64,000 nucleotides of DNA. It comes from Dyadobacter jiangsuensis. Its GTDB lineage: Bacteria > Bacteroidota > Bacteroidia > Cytophagales > Spirosomataceae. The translations under genes were made by a program, and so were the position numbers. This document shows, piece by piece, positions 7,051-15,781 of the stretch. The notes beneath the pieces are model-generated. The model was not told where the DNA came from and did not search any database. It saw only the letters and a list, made by a program, of their open reading frames with translations. How positions within the stretch are numbered: position 1 is the stretch's first letter; the number at the start of each line of letters is the position of its first letter. The stretch lies in assembly GCF_003014695.1 (NCBI RefSeq), contig NZ_PYAS01000007.1, positions 1 through 64,000 of the forward strand, in the 5' to 3' direction.

Positions 7051-8667
7051 ATGCCCAGAGCTATTCTATATGTCAGAGTCAGTACCGATGAACAAGCAGA
7101 AAAGGGCTATTCACAAAGAGATCAGGAGGAGCGACTCCGAAATTGGTGCCGAATTAACCAAATTGAGGTCGTCGACGTCATCTTTGAAGATCATTCCGCC
7201 AAAACATTTCTAAGGCCACAATGGCAAATATTGTTGGGTCGGCTTAAGTCCAATAAACGATCAAACATCGATCATATACTGTTTACAAAATGGGACCGAT
7301 TTAGCAGAAATGCCGGGGATGCATATCAAATGATTGGCCTTCTTCGAAAGCTTGGTATAGATCCGCAGGCTATTGAACAGCCGTTGGATTTAGGGGTCCC
7401 CGAAAACAAGATGATGCTTGCATTTTATTTAGCTGCTCCGGAAGTCGAAAATGACCGCCGGGCGCTCAACGTTTTTCATGGCATGCGGCGCGCTAAGAAG
7501 GAAGGAAGATGGGTAGCGACAGCGCCGATGGGTTACCGGAACGTGACGGCGGCTGATGGCCGCAAAACTATAGTTCCCGATGAAGAAAAAGCGCACATTC
7601 TAAAATGGATGTTCGAAGAATTAGCAACAGGCAGATTCAATTCTGAACAAGTTTGGAAAATGGCAGTCAAACGAGGCCTCCGGTGCAGCAAGAATAATTT
7701 TTGGCTGGCGATAAGAAATCCTGTGTATTGCGGTAAAATATTAATACCTCAGTTTGAGGATGAGAAGGCCTACTGCGTCCGAGGTCTTCATGAACCCATT
7801 GTGTCGCCGGCGACGTTCGATAGGGTGCAGGATATACTTTGCGGAAGGAAAAAAAATCCTTTTAACAAACCAAAGATTGTCTCAACAGACGAATTACCGC
7901 TCAGAGGATTTCTTATCTGCCCCGAGTGTAACCGAAAGCTTTCTGGGAGCGCTTCTAAGGGGAAAAAATACTATTATCACTACTATCATTGCAAAGCACC
8001 ATGTGGCGTGCGCTTTAAAGCTGAGCAGGTAAATGAAAGATTTAGAGCACAGCTCAAAAAGTTAATCCCCCGCCCGGGAAGAATGAAAATCTATTCAGAT
8101 CTGGTATTGGCGCGATTTAAGGAAGAAGCTCAGAGAAGAAACAAAGAAAGGCGTGATTTACTTCAAGAGCTAGATAAAATTAATGAGCGAATGCAAAATG
8201 CCCGTCTTAAAATGGTTGACGGCATCCTGAGTGCAGAAGATTTTCAATTGGTGAAAGAAACATGCACCAGGCAAGTCTCAGATTTAGAAAAAAGCCTCAA
8301 CAATTTCTCGGCTGATCAAGAAGAAGTTACAAAGTTGTTGAAGAAAACCCTCACGGGACTCGAACACCTATCAACAATCTATGAATCAGGAACTTTAGAA
8401 GAAAAAAGACAGCTAGTGGGTTCGATCTTCCCTGAAAATTTAGTGTTTGACGGAACTGAAGTTCGAACCCCGAGGCTAAATGAAGGCATCGATCTTATCT
8501 ACCAGATTTCTAACAAGTTACAAGGCAAAAAAAATGGGACAAATCCATTCAATTCGGACTTGTCCCTTAGGGTGCTCCCGAAGGGATTCGAACCCCTATC
8601 GATGGTACCGGAAACCATTATTCTATCCATTGAACTACGGGAGCATGGTTGGCCGTTGGGCCGGTAA
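7051..8667 (+). CDS. Large serine recombinase reading through a tRNA gene
   Basis: This 538-residue site-specific recombinase has the catalytic N-terminal resolvase domain at 3-140: YVRVSTDEQ with the nucleophile Ser11, and DRFSR at 82-86. A recombinase domain follows (about 155-260), then a zinc ribbon with Cys289, Cys292, Cys313, Cys317 and nearby histidines, and a coiled coil at about 350-430. Such enzymes integrate and excise islands and phages between short att sites. The last 45 or so codons, from about 8527 to the stop at 8667, overlap in antisense the terminator and the complete tRNA-Arg gene. The natural C terminus is therefore probably replaced by sequence fused at an integration junction. 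The domains needed for catalysis look intact. Confidence 0.9.
   Translation: MPRAILYVRVSTDEQAEKGYSQRDQEERLRNWCRINQIEVVDVIFEDHSAKTFLRPQWQILLGRLKSNKRSNIDHILFTKWDRFSRNAGDAYQMIGLLRKLGIDPQAIEQPLDLGVPENKMMLAFYLAAPEVENDRRALNVFHGMRRAKKEGRWVATAPMGYRNVTAADGRKTIVPDEEKAHILKWMFEELATGRFNSEQVWKMAVKRGLRCSKNNFWLAIRNPVYCGKILIPQFEDEKAYCVRGLHEPIVSPATFDRVQDILCGRKKNPFNKPKIVSTDELPLRGFLICPECNRKLSGSASKGKKYYYHYYHCKAPCGVRFKAEQVNERFRAQLKKLIPRPGRMKIYSDLVLARFKEEAQRRNKERRDLLQELDKINERMQNARLKMVDGILSAEDFQLVKETCTRQVSDLEKSLNNFSADQEEVTKLLKKTLTGLEHLSTIYESGTLEEKRQLVGSIFPENLVFDGTEVRTPRLNEGIDLIYQISNKLQGKKNGTNPFNSDLSLRVLPKGFEPLSMVPETIILSIELREHGWPLGR
8527..8566 (-). terminator. Terminator of tRNA-Arg
   Basis: GGGACAA (8536-8542) pairs with TTGTCCC (8560-8566); the stem extends to 10 of 11 pairs with one mismatch. 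On the minus strand it is followed by T and eight more T residues (plus 8527-8534 is A8). It lies directly downstream of the tRNA 3' end and inside the recombinase reading frame. Confidence 0.8.
8573..8644 (-). tRNA. tRNA-Arg, anticodon CCG
   Basis: A complete 72-nt cloverleaf on the minus strand: acceptor GCTCCCG/CGGGAGC, D stem GTTC/GAAT, anticodon stem ATGGT/ACCAT with loop TTCCGGT (anticodon CCG, plus 8609-8611, reading CGG), T arm AGGGG-TTCGAAT-CCCTT, discriminator A. CCA is not encoded. The serine recombinase reads across it on the other strand, which makes its 3' side a likely island attachment region. Confidence 0.93.
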
Positions 8668-8744
8668 CGGGGTGCAAATATAGCTCCTATTTTGAATTTC
8701 GAGCAATTCGTACCCGATTTGTTTTCAAATTTATCCCGCAGAAA

Positions 8745-9416
8745 TCATAACTTTTTCAGCAAGTCCCAGTCGCCCACACTTTTCAGGTAAAGATAATCGA
8801 GTAATATCCCGTTTACATTCGTGATGAGCTTGTGGCCTTCTTCGAATGGCACGACGAAAGTCTTAATGTACTCATGGTCCGAAAGCAGGCCCTGCACGTT
8901 GTCATGATACGACTGGATGGCCTCGGACGTGAGTTCCAGTTCGCAGTAGAACATGTACATCGCTTCGTCACTGGTACCTGTCGAGGGGTAGAATGGCTCG
9001 CTGTTGACGCTGATCAGCTGGGATTTCTCAACGACGATGCCGGTTTCTTCAAATACTTCCCGCGCGGCTACCGACGCTGCGTCGCTTTCGCTATCGAGCA
9101 TGCCTGCGGGGTGCTCGTAGGTCATCGAACCATCGCAAATGCGGCGCTGCTGCACAAGGAGCAGATACTTTTCTCTGGTCACTACATCAATAAAGCACAC
9201 CAGCACACTTACTACTTCGCCTTTCAGGAAGCAGATCGGCGGTATTTTGTTGCCTTCCGGCGTTGTTGCGTCGGTGTACAGGAGCGAGAATAGCACTTCC
9301 CCATGACCGTTGCGACGGGTATAAAGTTCGTCGATCCGATGGATATCCAGCCCATTGCTAACCAGCCGGTTTTTCCAGAGATTGTATTTATGCGAATCGG
9401 TCAGATTCTCAGCCAT
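8745..9416 (-). CDS. Nudix hydrolase
   Basis: This 223-residue protein has a Nudix box in GMLDSESDAASVAAREVFEETGI. The REVFEETG core that holds the magnesium-binding glutamates is intact, but by my alignment the first glutamate of the G-x5-E part is a serine (a glutamate sits one place earlier). Length and the N-terminal extension resemble ADP-sugar or NDP-sugar pyrophosphatases, which cleave nucleotide sugars to NMP and sugar phosphate. No signal peptide is seen. It stands alone between the tRNA and an exported protein gene on the same strand. The exact substrate is not readable. Confidence 0.85.
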   Translation of the reverse strand: MAENLTDSHKYNLWKNRLVSNGLDIHRIDELYTRRNGHGEVLFSLLYTDATTPEGNKIPPICFLKGEVVSVLVCFIDVVTREKYLLLVQQRRICDGSMTYEHPAGMLDSESDAASVAAREVFEETGIVVEKSQLISVNSEPFYPSTGTSDEAMYMFYCELELTSEAIQSYHDNVQGLLSDHEYIKTFVVPFEEGHKLITNVNGILLDYLYLKSVGDWDLLKKL

Positions 9417-9435
9417 ATTTCGGTGTGTGGGTTAC

Positions 9436-10116
9436 TTAGTTATACAACGGGAACGACAGTGCCACATAAGGCACGCCGTAGGTGGTCGAATAGCGCGTCT
9501 GGCCGTTGATCAGCTTGTCGGGCGACGCGTACGTGACGCGACCATGCACATAAGCCACTTTCAGGCCGATCTGGTCGGTAATCCAGAAGCGGATGTACGC
9601 TTCGGATTGCCCATTTTGCTTATCCATAAAAAGCGGCAGGGCATTCAGCGTAGCGGGACCGCTTTTAATGTAGGTGTTATAATGCGCACCGCCTTCTCCA
9701 TAAAGTCCCCCTCCCTCGTACAAAGCACTGCGCTTCAAGCCGAATGCAACACCGAAAAGGTCCGTATTGGCGCCAATATCAAACTTCCACAGCCTGAAAT
9801 TGGCCCCCACCAGGAAGCTGGCGCCATTGGCGGTGATTTTCCCGAATTTGAGGGTATCGGCGTTGAGTGCACTCGACTTAGGAAGCATGTCTGTACGGCC
9901 GGCGTAATAGCCCCAGGCCCGCACGCCCCAGCCTATCCTGAACCAGGGAAAGTTACTGAGACTCAACTCCTGATGATAGGTAGCGGAAGGCACCCAAACC
10001 TTGTCCTGATAGCCCAGGCCAACATCGATGCCGGAAGTAACGCGGGATATGTCCTGAGAAAAAGCTTCTGATAAACCTAAAAAAACAAAAAGTACTATGA
10101 ATCGAATGCTTTTCAT
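9436..10116 (-). CDS. Exported, probably outer-membrane beta-barrel protein
   Basis: The 226-residue protein begins with a clear signal peptide (MKSIRFIVLFVFLGLSEAFSQ, cleavage after FSQ). The mature part is rich in alternating aromatic and hydrophobic strands (GWGVRAWGYYAG, FLVGANFRLWKFDIGANTD, QIGLKVAYVHGRVTY) and ends in VPYVALSFPLYN, an aromatic C terminus typical of outer-membrane barrels. The size suits an 8- to 10-strand barrel. No named family is recognised. It lies 19 bases upstream of the Nudix gene on the same strand, so the two may be cotranscribed. Confidence 0.7.
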   Translation of the reverse strand: MKSIRFIVLFVFLGLSEAFSQDISRVTSGIDVGLGYQDKVWVPSATYHQELSLSNFPWFRIGWGVRAWGYYAGRTDMLPKSSALNADTLKFGKITANGASFLVGANFRLWKFDIGANTDLFGVAFGLKRSALYEGGGLYGEGGAHYNTYIKSGPATLNALPLFMDKQNGQSEAYIRFWITDQIGLKVAYVHGRVTYASPDKLINGQTRYSTTYGVPYVALSFPLYN

Positions 10117-10145
10117 TTGATCGTGATGTTTTGAACGGCAAAGGT

Positions 10146-10178
10146 AAAAAAATAAGGCAGAGACCCCAGCCTCTGCCT
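10146..10178 (-). terminator. Terminator of glgB
   Basis: AGGCAGAG (10155-10162) pairs with CTCTGCCT (10171-10178). On the minus strand it is followed by T-rich sequence (A7 at 10146-10152 on the plus strand). Confidence 0.75.
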
Positions 10179-10247
10179 CAAGATCATCTACGAATTAAGT
10201 AAACGGTAGACACCTTTCTGCGACTTTACCGTTGCTCCTCTATCAAA

Positions 10248-12254
10248 CTATTTCCGCTTTGGGGGCTCTTTCCTGAGCACCACCGCACCCAGCGGAGGCA
10301 GATCCAGGATCAGCGATTGGGCTTTTCCATGCCATTGGTGAGCCTCCGCAGTAACGGGCTCGTAATTGATAATTCCGCTGCCGCCAAACTGCGCCGCATC
10401 CGAGTTGAATATCTCCTGCCAGGTTCCTTCCGAGGCCACGCCTACGCGGTAAGCTTTGCGGGGTACCGGCGTGAGGTTCAGCGCGATGATCAGGTTACGT
10501 GCCGGGTCGGTTGATTTGCGGGCGTAAACAAGTACCGAGTTTTCGCGGTCCTGGGTATCAATCCATTCGAAACCATCATGCGAGAAAGAATAGTCGAACA
10601 ATGCAGGCTCTTCTTTATACAGCTTGTTGAGCGCGATCACGCATTCGCGGATGCCTTTGTGCGGCGCGTGTTCCAACAAATGCCAGTCGAGGCTTTGCTG
10701 GAAGTTCCATTCGGAAGTCTGCCCGAATTCGCCCCCCATAAACATCAGCTTCGTACCCGGGTGCGTGTACATATAGGTGAACATCAGGCGCAAGTTCGCG
10801 AACCGTTGCCATTCGTCGCCGGGCATTTTGTTAATGAGCGATTTCTTGCCGTAAACCACCTCGTCGTGCGAGAATGGCAGCATGAAGTTCTCGGAAAATG
10901 CGTACACCAGGCTAAATGTAAGCTGATCCTGGTGCCATTTGCGGAACGCCGGATCTTTCTCGAAATACTTCAGAGTATCGTTCATCCAACCCATCATCCA
11001 TTTCATGCCAAAACCCAACCCGCCTACGAACACAGGGCGCGATACGCCGGGAAATGCGGTCGATTCCTCAGCAATGGTCTGAATATCGGGGAACTCGGTG
11101 TACACGGCCACATTCATTTCCCGCAGCAATGAAATCGCTTCCAGGTTCTCACGGCCGCCAAACTCGTTCGGGATCCATTCGCCGTGCTTGCGGGAGTAGT
11201 CGAGATAGAGCATCGATGCCACCGCATCCACACGCAAGCCGTCGGAGTGATAGCGGTCGAGCCAGAAAACGGCATTACTGATCAGGAATGACCGTACTTC
11301 ATTTCTTCCGTAGTTGAAAATATAGCTCTTCCAGTCGGGATGGTAGCCTTTCCGCGGATCTTCGTGCTCGTACAAGGCCGTGCCGTCGAAGCGGAAAAGC
11401 CCGTGGGCGTCGCCCGGGAAGTGCGAAGGTACCCAGTCCATATACACGCCGATTCCCGCCTGGTGCAGCTGATCCACGAGGTACATCAGTTCCTGCGGCG
11501 TACCCATGCGCGACGAGCAGGAAAAATAGCCGGTGATCTGATACCCCCACGACGGTGCGTACGGGTGTTCCATAATCGGCATTAATTCCACGTGCGTGAA
11601 GCCCATTTCCTTCACGTAAGGGACCAGGCTTTCCGCGATTTCCTTATAGGTCAAATGCCTTTCGGGATTGGACGGATCGCGCTGCCAGGAGCCCAAATGC
11701 ACTTCGTATACCGAAATCGGCGCATTCAGCTTGTTTTTTTCCTTACGGATTTTCATCCATTCGGCATCATTCCACTCGTACCAGGTATCCCATACAATGG
11801 AAGCCGTGCGCGGCGCTACCTCGCACCAGAGCGCAAACGGGTCCGACTTTTCGAGATGCTGTCCGTTTTGCGAGATAATGTAGTATTTGTAAACTTCCCC
11901 TACCCCAACGTTCGGAATCCAGCCTTCCCAGATACCGGAGCTATCCCAGCGCGGAGCCAGCGAATGGCTGCCGTGGTTCCAGCCGTTGAAATTCCCGATC
12001 ACCGACAGATAGGTCGCATTGGGCGCCCACACCGCGAAATACGTCCCTACTACCCCATTAACCTCCATCACATGCGAACCCAGCTTCTCGTAAAGCTTGA
12101 AGTGCTTTCCCTGACGGAACAGGTGTATATCGAAGTCTGAAAAACGGCTAATGGTTTCCACCGCATTCACCGACTGGGCCGCCACAGGGGTGCCGGCGTC
12201 CTCGGCAGGGTCGACGGTTGCGTTTGTTTTTTTCTTTCCGGTTGACTTAGCCAT
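10248..12254 (-). CDS. glgB: 1,4-alpha-glucan branching enzyme
   Basis: This is a 668-residue GH13 branching enzyme. After a Lys/Ala-rich N-terminal tail come a CBM48-type domain (YFAVWAPNATYLSVIGNFNGW, about 68-90) and the catalytic barrel with the usual conserved regions: DWVPSHF, DGLRVDAVASML (nucleophile Asp), TIAEEST (acid/base Glu) and LPFSHDEVV (third Asp), then a C-terminal beta domain. It transfers alpha-1,4 glucan segments to 6-positions when glycogen is made in the cytoplasm. No other glycogen gene is adjacent. It stands as a single transcription unit with its own terminator at 10146-10178. Confidence 0.96.
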   Translation of the reverse strand: MAKSTGKKKTNATVDPAEDAGTPVAAQSVNAVETISRFSDFDIHLFRQGKHFKLYEKLGSHVMEVNGVVGTYFAVWAPNATYLSVIGNFNGWNHGSHSLAPRWDSSGIWEGWIPNVGVGEVYKYYIISQNGQHLEKSDPFALWCEVAPRTASIVWDTWYEWNDAEWMKIRKEKNKLNAPISVYEVHLGSWQRDPSNPERHLTYKEIAESLVPYVKEMGFTHVELMPIMEHPYAPSWGYQITGYFSCSSRMGTPQELMYLVDQLHQAGIGVYMDWVPSHFPGDAHGLFRFDGTALYEHEDPRKGYHPDWKSYIFNYGRNEVRSFLISNAVFWLDRYHSDGLRVDAVASMLYLDYSRKHGEWIPNEFGGRENLEAISLLREMNVAVYTEFPDIQTIAEESTAFPGVSRPVFVGGLGFGMKWMMGWMNDTLKYFEKDPAFRKWHQDQLTFSLVYAFSENFMLPFSHDEVVYGKKSLINKMPGDEWQRFANLRLMFTYMYTHPGTKLMFMGGEFGQTSEWNFQQSLDWHLLEHAPHKGIRECVIALNKLYKEEPALFDYSFSHDGFEWIDTQDRENSVLVYARKSTDPARNLIIALNLTPVPRKAYRVGVASEGTWQEIFNSDAAQFGGSGIINYEPVTAEAHQWHGKAQSLILDLPPLGAVVLRKEPPKRK

Positions 12255-12383
12255 TTGCTACTCTTCAATTAAAATGTGTAATCTGTTCGAGGACGTAAGA
12301 TTTACAATTTTATTAAACTATTTATTAAAATGTATATATTTTTTGTCCCCTCCGTACCGCCGGGAGCGCCACTTGAAGGCAAA

Positions 12384-13592
12384 TCAGATATTGCCTGCGG
12401 CCTTTTCTACCTGATCCAGAACGCGCATGATGTTGCCGCCCCATATTTTTTCAATATCCTTCGCCGAATAGCCTCTTTTGACCAGTTCTTCGGTAATCGC
12501 GCCGATCTGGCTCACGTCCTGCAAGCCGATCACCTCGCCGCCTCCGTCCATGTCCATACCAATGCCCACGTGGTCCACGCTCGTGAGTTTGATCACGTGT
12601 TCGATATGGTTTACCGCATCCTGTACGGTCGGCATATCCGACTTATATTTTTCATTGATCGCCTTCATTTCGTCCCGCAATGCCTTTTTATCCGCGTCCG
12701 AAAGGTCGGTCTGGCGGATTTTGAGCCTTAGTGCTTTCAGCGACATCTCGTGCGGTTCCGAGGGCTTCTTCACAAAACCGGGCACAAAATTGATCTGGAT
12801 CACCCCGCCGTTTTTGGCAAGCGTTTTAATCATATCGTCGGTCATATTCCGCGGCACATCGCACAATGCGCGGCACGACGAATGCGAGGCGATCACCGGC
12901 GCCTTCGTGAGTTTGATCACATCAAAAAAAGTAGAATCGGAAACGTGCGAAATATCGACCATTATGCCGAGGCGGTTCATTTCCTTTACCACTTCCTCGC
13001 CAAATGCGCTCAGTCCGTTGAATTCCGGGCCGTCGCCGTCCGTGGAAGAATCACAAATGTCGTTGTTCAGCGAATGCGAGAGCGTAATGTAGCGCAGACC
13101 GAGATCGTAGTAGAGTTTCAGGTTCGTCAGGTCCTTCCCTACCGGCCAGCCATTTTCCATACCGATGAACACGGCGCGTTTGCCTTCCTTCTGCAAACGG
13201 TAAGCATCTTTGGATGTCGTGGCAAGACCGGCGGTTTGCGGGTTGGCTTTTACAGCCTCATGGATTTTGTCAAAAATCGCCAGCGCCTTTTTCTTGGCTT
13301 CGGCGTTGGCTTCCTCGGTGCGCTTACCTTGCCCGAGGTACACGGCGAAAAACATCCCGTCCATTCCTCCCCGGATCATCCGCGGGAAATCGATTTGTGA
13401 GCGGTCCTTCTCAAAATCATGCTCCACAGCCACATCGAAGCCGGGTTTCATCATATTAATAGGCACATCGGCGTGGGTGTCGATGGTCAATGCGGCCGCG
13501 TGGATCTTTTTGGCCTTGTCCGACATCACGGGTGGTGCGAGTTGCGCATGTGCGAGCGCGGGAACGAGTAACGGGAGTAAAAACCTTTTCAT
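12384..13592 (-). CDS. Membrane dipeptidase family M19, exported
   Basis: The 402-residue protein has a short signal peptide (MKRFLLPLLVPALAHAQ). Zinc ligands typical of renal-dipeptidase-like M19 enzymes are visible: DTHAD near the mature N terminus, the bridging Glu in IGMENG, VDISHVS and VIASHSS, and GIGMDMDGGG in the last third. Such enzymes hydrolyse dipeptides, including those with a C-terminal D-residue, in the periplasm. It is divergent from the acetolactate decarboxylase gene and no partner gene is evident. Length and motif order fit the family well. Confidence 0.93.
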   Translation of the reverse strand: MKRFLLPLLVPALAHAQLAPPVMSDKAKKIHAAALTIDTHADVPINMMKPGFDVAVEHDFEKDRSQIDFPRMIRGGMDGMFFAVYLGQGKRTEEANAEAKKKALAIFDKIHEAVKANPQTAGLATTSKDAYRLQKEGKRAVFIGMENGWPVGKDLTNLKLYYDLGLRYITLSHSLNNDICDSSTDGDGPEFNGLSAFGEEVVKEMNRLGIMVDISHVSDSTFFDVIKLTKAPVIASHSSCRALCDVPRNMTDDMIKTLAKNGGVIQINFVPGFVKKPSEPHEMSLKALRLKIRQTDLSDADKKALRDEMKAINEKYKSDMPTVQDAVNHIEHVIKLTSVDHVGIGMDMDGGGEVIGLQDVSQIGAITEELVKRGYSAKDIEKIWGGNIMRVLDQVEKAAGNI

Positions 13593-13722
13593 TTTCAGTA
13601 TTAATTGGTGATTGGTAAAGGAATATTAGCAGTTTTTAAATTGATCTTTTTTTCCCGCATTGTCAACTACCTACCCGCTTTCCCTGCTATTCTCCAAAAT
13701 ATCCCCGGCCAGATGCTATAAA

Positions 13723-13730
13723 TACCTTTG
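13723..13730 (+). promoter_or_regulatory. Possible -7 element for acetolactate decarboxylase
   Basis: TACCTTTG matches TAnnTTTG. No TTG is found at the expected distance upstream, so this is tentative. If real, transcription starts near 13737 and the start codon must be downstream of it, in agreement with the ATG at 13809. Confidence 0.35.
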
Positions 13731-13808
13731 AATAGAATGTCACCGTCTGCATTGCAAAGATTCGGTCGTATGCCGTCATTTGTAACCAATCCCAAACCCT
13801 TTCTTAGC

Positions 13809-14636
13809 ATGATTCGTCTTTCCGCATTTTACAATAGCATATTCCGCGGTACCCTGGCAGCACTTCTCTCCGGCGTTTTCGCATTCAACGCCATCGCACA
13901 ATCAATCAAAAACCGGCCCAAATCTGCTCCCGACCAGGATTTCATGTACCAATATTCAATCATCGACGCACTCATGGCAGGCGTTTTCGACGGCGACCTG
14001 ACGATCGGGCAATTGAAAAAGAAAGGCGATTTCGGCGTCGGCACCTTCAACCGGGTCGATGGCGAGCTGCTGATCGACAAAGGGCACGTTTACAAAATCA
14101 GCTATGACGGCTCTGTGAAAGAAGTACCCGATTCCGACAGCACTTCCGCGGCATTCGTCAAGTTCTTCAAAGCCGATACCATAATCCGGTTGAACGGCCC
14201 CGGGCTCACCTACGAGAAAGTGCAGGAGCAAATCAGGCATATGCTCAATCCGAACGGCATTTATGCATTACGAATTTCGGCCACCTTCCCTACCATGACC
14301 ACGAGAGCTGAAAAACCGGCCAGCAAACCGTACACCTCCCTACCCGAACATTTGAAACACAACCAGGTCGTATTTGAGTTAAAAAACACGACTGGTATTT
14401 GCAGCGGCTTCCTGCTGCCACCCTACCTCGCCCGTACCAATGTGCCGGGGTTTCATTTGCATTATCTGGCGGACGATCATAAATCGGGCGGGCACATTTT
14501 CAATTTCACCACCGACGCGCTGACCATTGAAGTAGACATGGCCAGGGGCTTCACCATCGAGAACAATACCAATGCCGAGTTTGGCAAAGTAAATCTCCAA
14601 CCCGACCGCGGCGCCGAACTGAAAAAGATCGAATAA
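13809..14636 (+). CDS. Acetolactate decarboxylase, exported
   Basis: From the ATG at 13809 the protein has 275 residues and a signal peptide (GTLAALLSGVFAFNAIAQS). The mature part is a full acetolactate decarboxylase: YQYSIIDALMAGVFDGDLT at its start and PGFHLHYLADDHKSGGHIF near the C terminus, which carries the zinc-binding histidines and the catalytic arginine/glutamate region. It converts alpha-acetolactate to acetoin. An exported form resembles the secreted Brevibacillus enzyme rather than cytoplasmic AlsD/BudA. No acetolactate synthase gene is nearby. Upstream ATGs at 13737 and 13770 would put about 24 or 13 extra residues before the signal peptide. Confidence 0.88.
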   Translation: MIRLSAFYNSIFRGTLAALLSGVFAFNAIAQSIKNRPKSAPDQDFMYQYSIIDALMAGVFDGDLTIGQLKKKGDFGVGTFNRVDGELLIDKGHVYKISYDGSVKEVPDSDSTSAAFVKFFKADTIIRLNGPGLTYEKVQEQIRHMLNPNGIYALRISATFPTMTTRAEKPASKPYTSLPEHLKHNQVVFELKNTTGICSGFLLPPYLARTNVPGFHLHYLADDHKSGGHIFNFTTDALTIEVDMARGFTIENNTNAEFGKVNLQPDRGAELKKIE

Positions 14637-14711
14637 TCGCCAAGTTGCCCCAAGCGATTTGCCGTCTGGCGTTACAGCCTTTATATTTATGCCTGATTTT
14701 TACATATTTCC

Positions 14712-15722
14712 ATGAAAAACAGCCTCCTGCTCTCACTCCTCTTCACGATTTCTGCCAGCGCCGCCGACGCGCAGGTTACTTATTTTGCGGATTTGATGGG
14801 CAAAGGCTTTAAACAGGCGACGATCGTCCAGCCTTCCGATTACGAAGGCAGCGTGACCTGCACCCTCGTGCGTAAAACCACACCTGATAAGAGCACCAAG
14901 GCAGTGCTGTACGTCCACGGTTTCAACGACTATTTCTTCCAGGAGGAAATGGCCGAGCGGTACATCAAAGAAGGTTTCAACTTTTACGCGATCGATCTCC
15001 GGAAATATGGGCGTTCGTGGCTCAGCCATCAAAAAATCAACAACATCCGGGACCTTTCCGAGTATTATGCCGATATCGACACCGCTCTGGCGGTCATCAA
15101 AGGGGAAGGCAATGAAAAGGTACTTTTGAGCGGGCATTCTTTGGGTGGACTAACCATTTCGCTCTACGCAAGTGAGCGCGCGGGCAAGGAAAAATTCGAT
15201 GCGGTGCTGCTCAACAGCCCGATGTTTGCATTAAATATCAAATCTGGCCTTAAAAAAACAGCATTACCTCTCCTGTTAAAGAGGGCTGAAAAACACCCGG
15301 AAACGACATTCGACCTCGGCATTAACCCGCTTTATGGCGAAAGCCTGCACATAACAGCGCATGGTGAATGGTCGTATAGCCTGGGCTTGAAACCATTTGT
15401 TGCCCCGCCGGTTAATCTCGGCTGGATACGAGCTGTGTACAATGCGCAGGAACGGCTTACACAAGGCATTACCATCAACAAACCGGTACTGGTGCTGCAT
15501 TCGACCAAATCCATCGACGAGAAGAAATGGAGCGACGTTTTCTTCACCGGCGACGCCGTGCTGAATGTCGAGGAGATAGCTCGCCTAAGCCAGAACATCG
15601 TAGGCCAATACAGCATCCAGGCAGTCCAGGGAGGCATGCACGACCTGATCCTTTCGAAACAGCCGGTGCGCGACGAAGTGTACTCCACCATTTTCAACTG
15701 GGCCAAACGGACAGTGAAGTAA
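14712..15722 (+). CDS. Exported alpha/beta hydrolase (lysophospholipase-like)
   Basis: The 336-residue protein has a signal peptide (MKNSLLLSLLFTISASAADAQ). The hydrolase fold is shown by VLYVHGFNDYF (oxyanion region), YAIDLRKYGRS, the nucleophile elbow GHSLGGL, and a late GGMHDL with the catalytic His; Asp is probably in the VLHSTKSIDEKKW region. It resembles serine aminopeptidase S33/monoacylglycerol lipase-type proteins. It starts 75 bases after the acetolactate decarboxylase gene on the same strand. The substrate is unknown; an ester or lipid in the periplasm is likely. Confidence 0.85.
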   Translation: MKNSLLLSLLFTISASAADAQVTYFADLMGKGFKQATIVQPSDYEGSVTCTLVRKTTPDKSTKAVLYVHGFNDYFFQEEMAERYIKEGFNFYAIDLRKYGRSWLSHQKINNIRDLSEYYADIDTALAVIKGEGNEKVLLSGHSLGGLTISLYASERAGKEKFDAVLLNSPMFALNIKSGLKKTALPLLLKRAEKHPETTFDLGINPLYGESLHITAHGEWSYSLGLKPFVAPPVNLGWIRAVYNAQERLTQGITINKPVLVLHSTKSIDEKKWSDVFFTGDAVLNVEEIARLSQNIVGQYSIQAVQGGMHDLILSKQPVRDEVYSTIFNWAKRTVK

Positions 15723-15781
15723 CTCGCCGACTTCAGATTTCCTCCAAAATTTGTAGTTTCATTTGCACAAACAACAATGCT

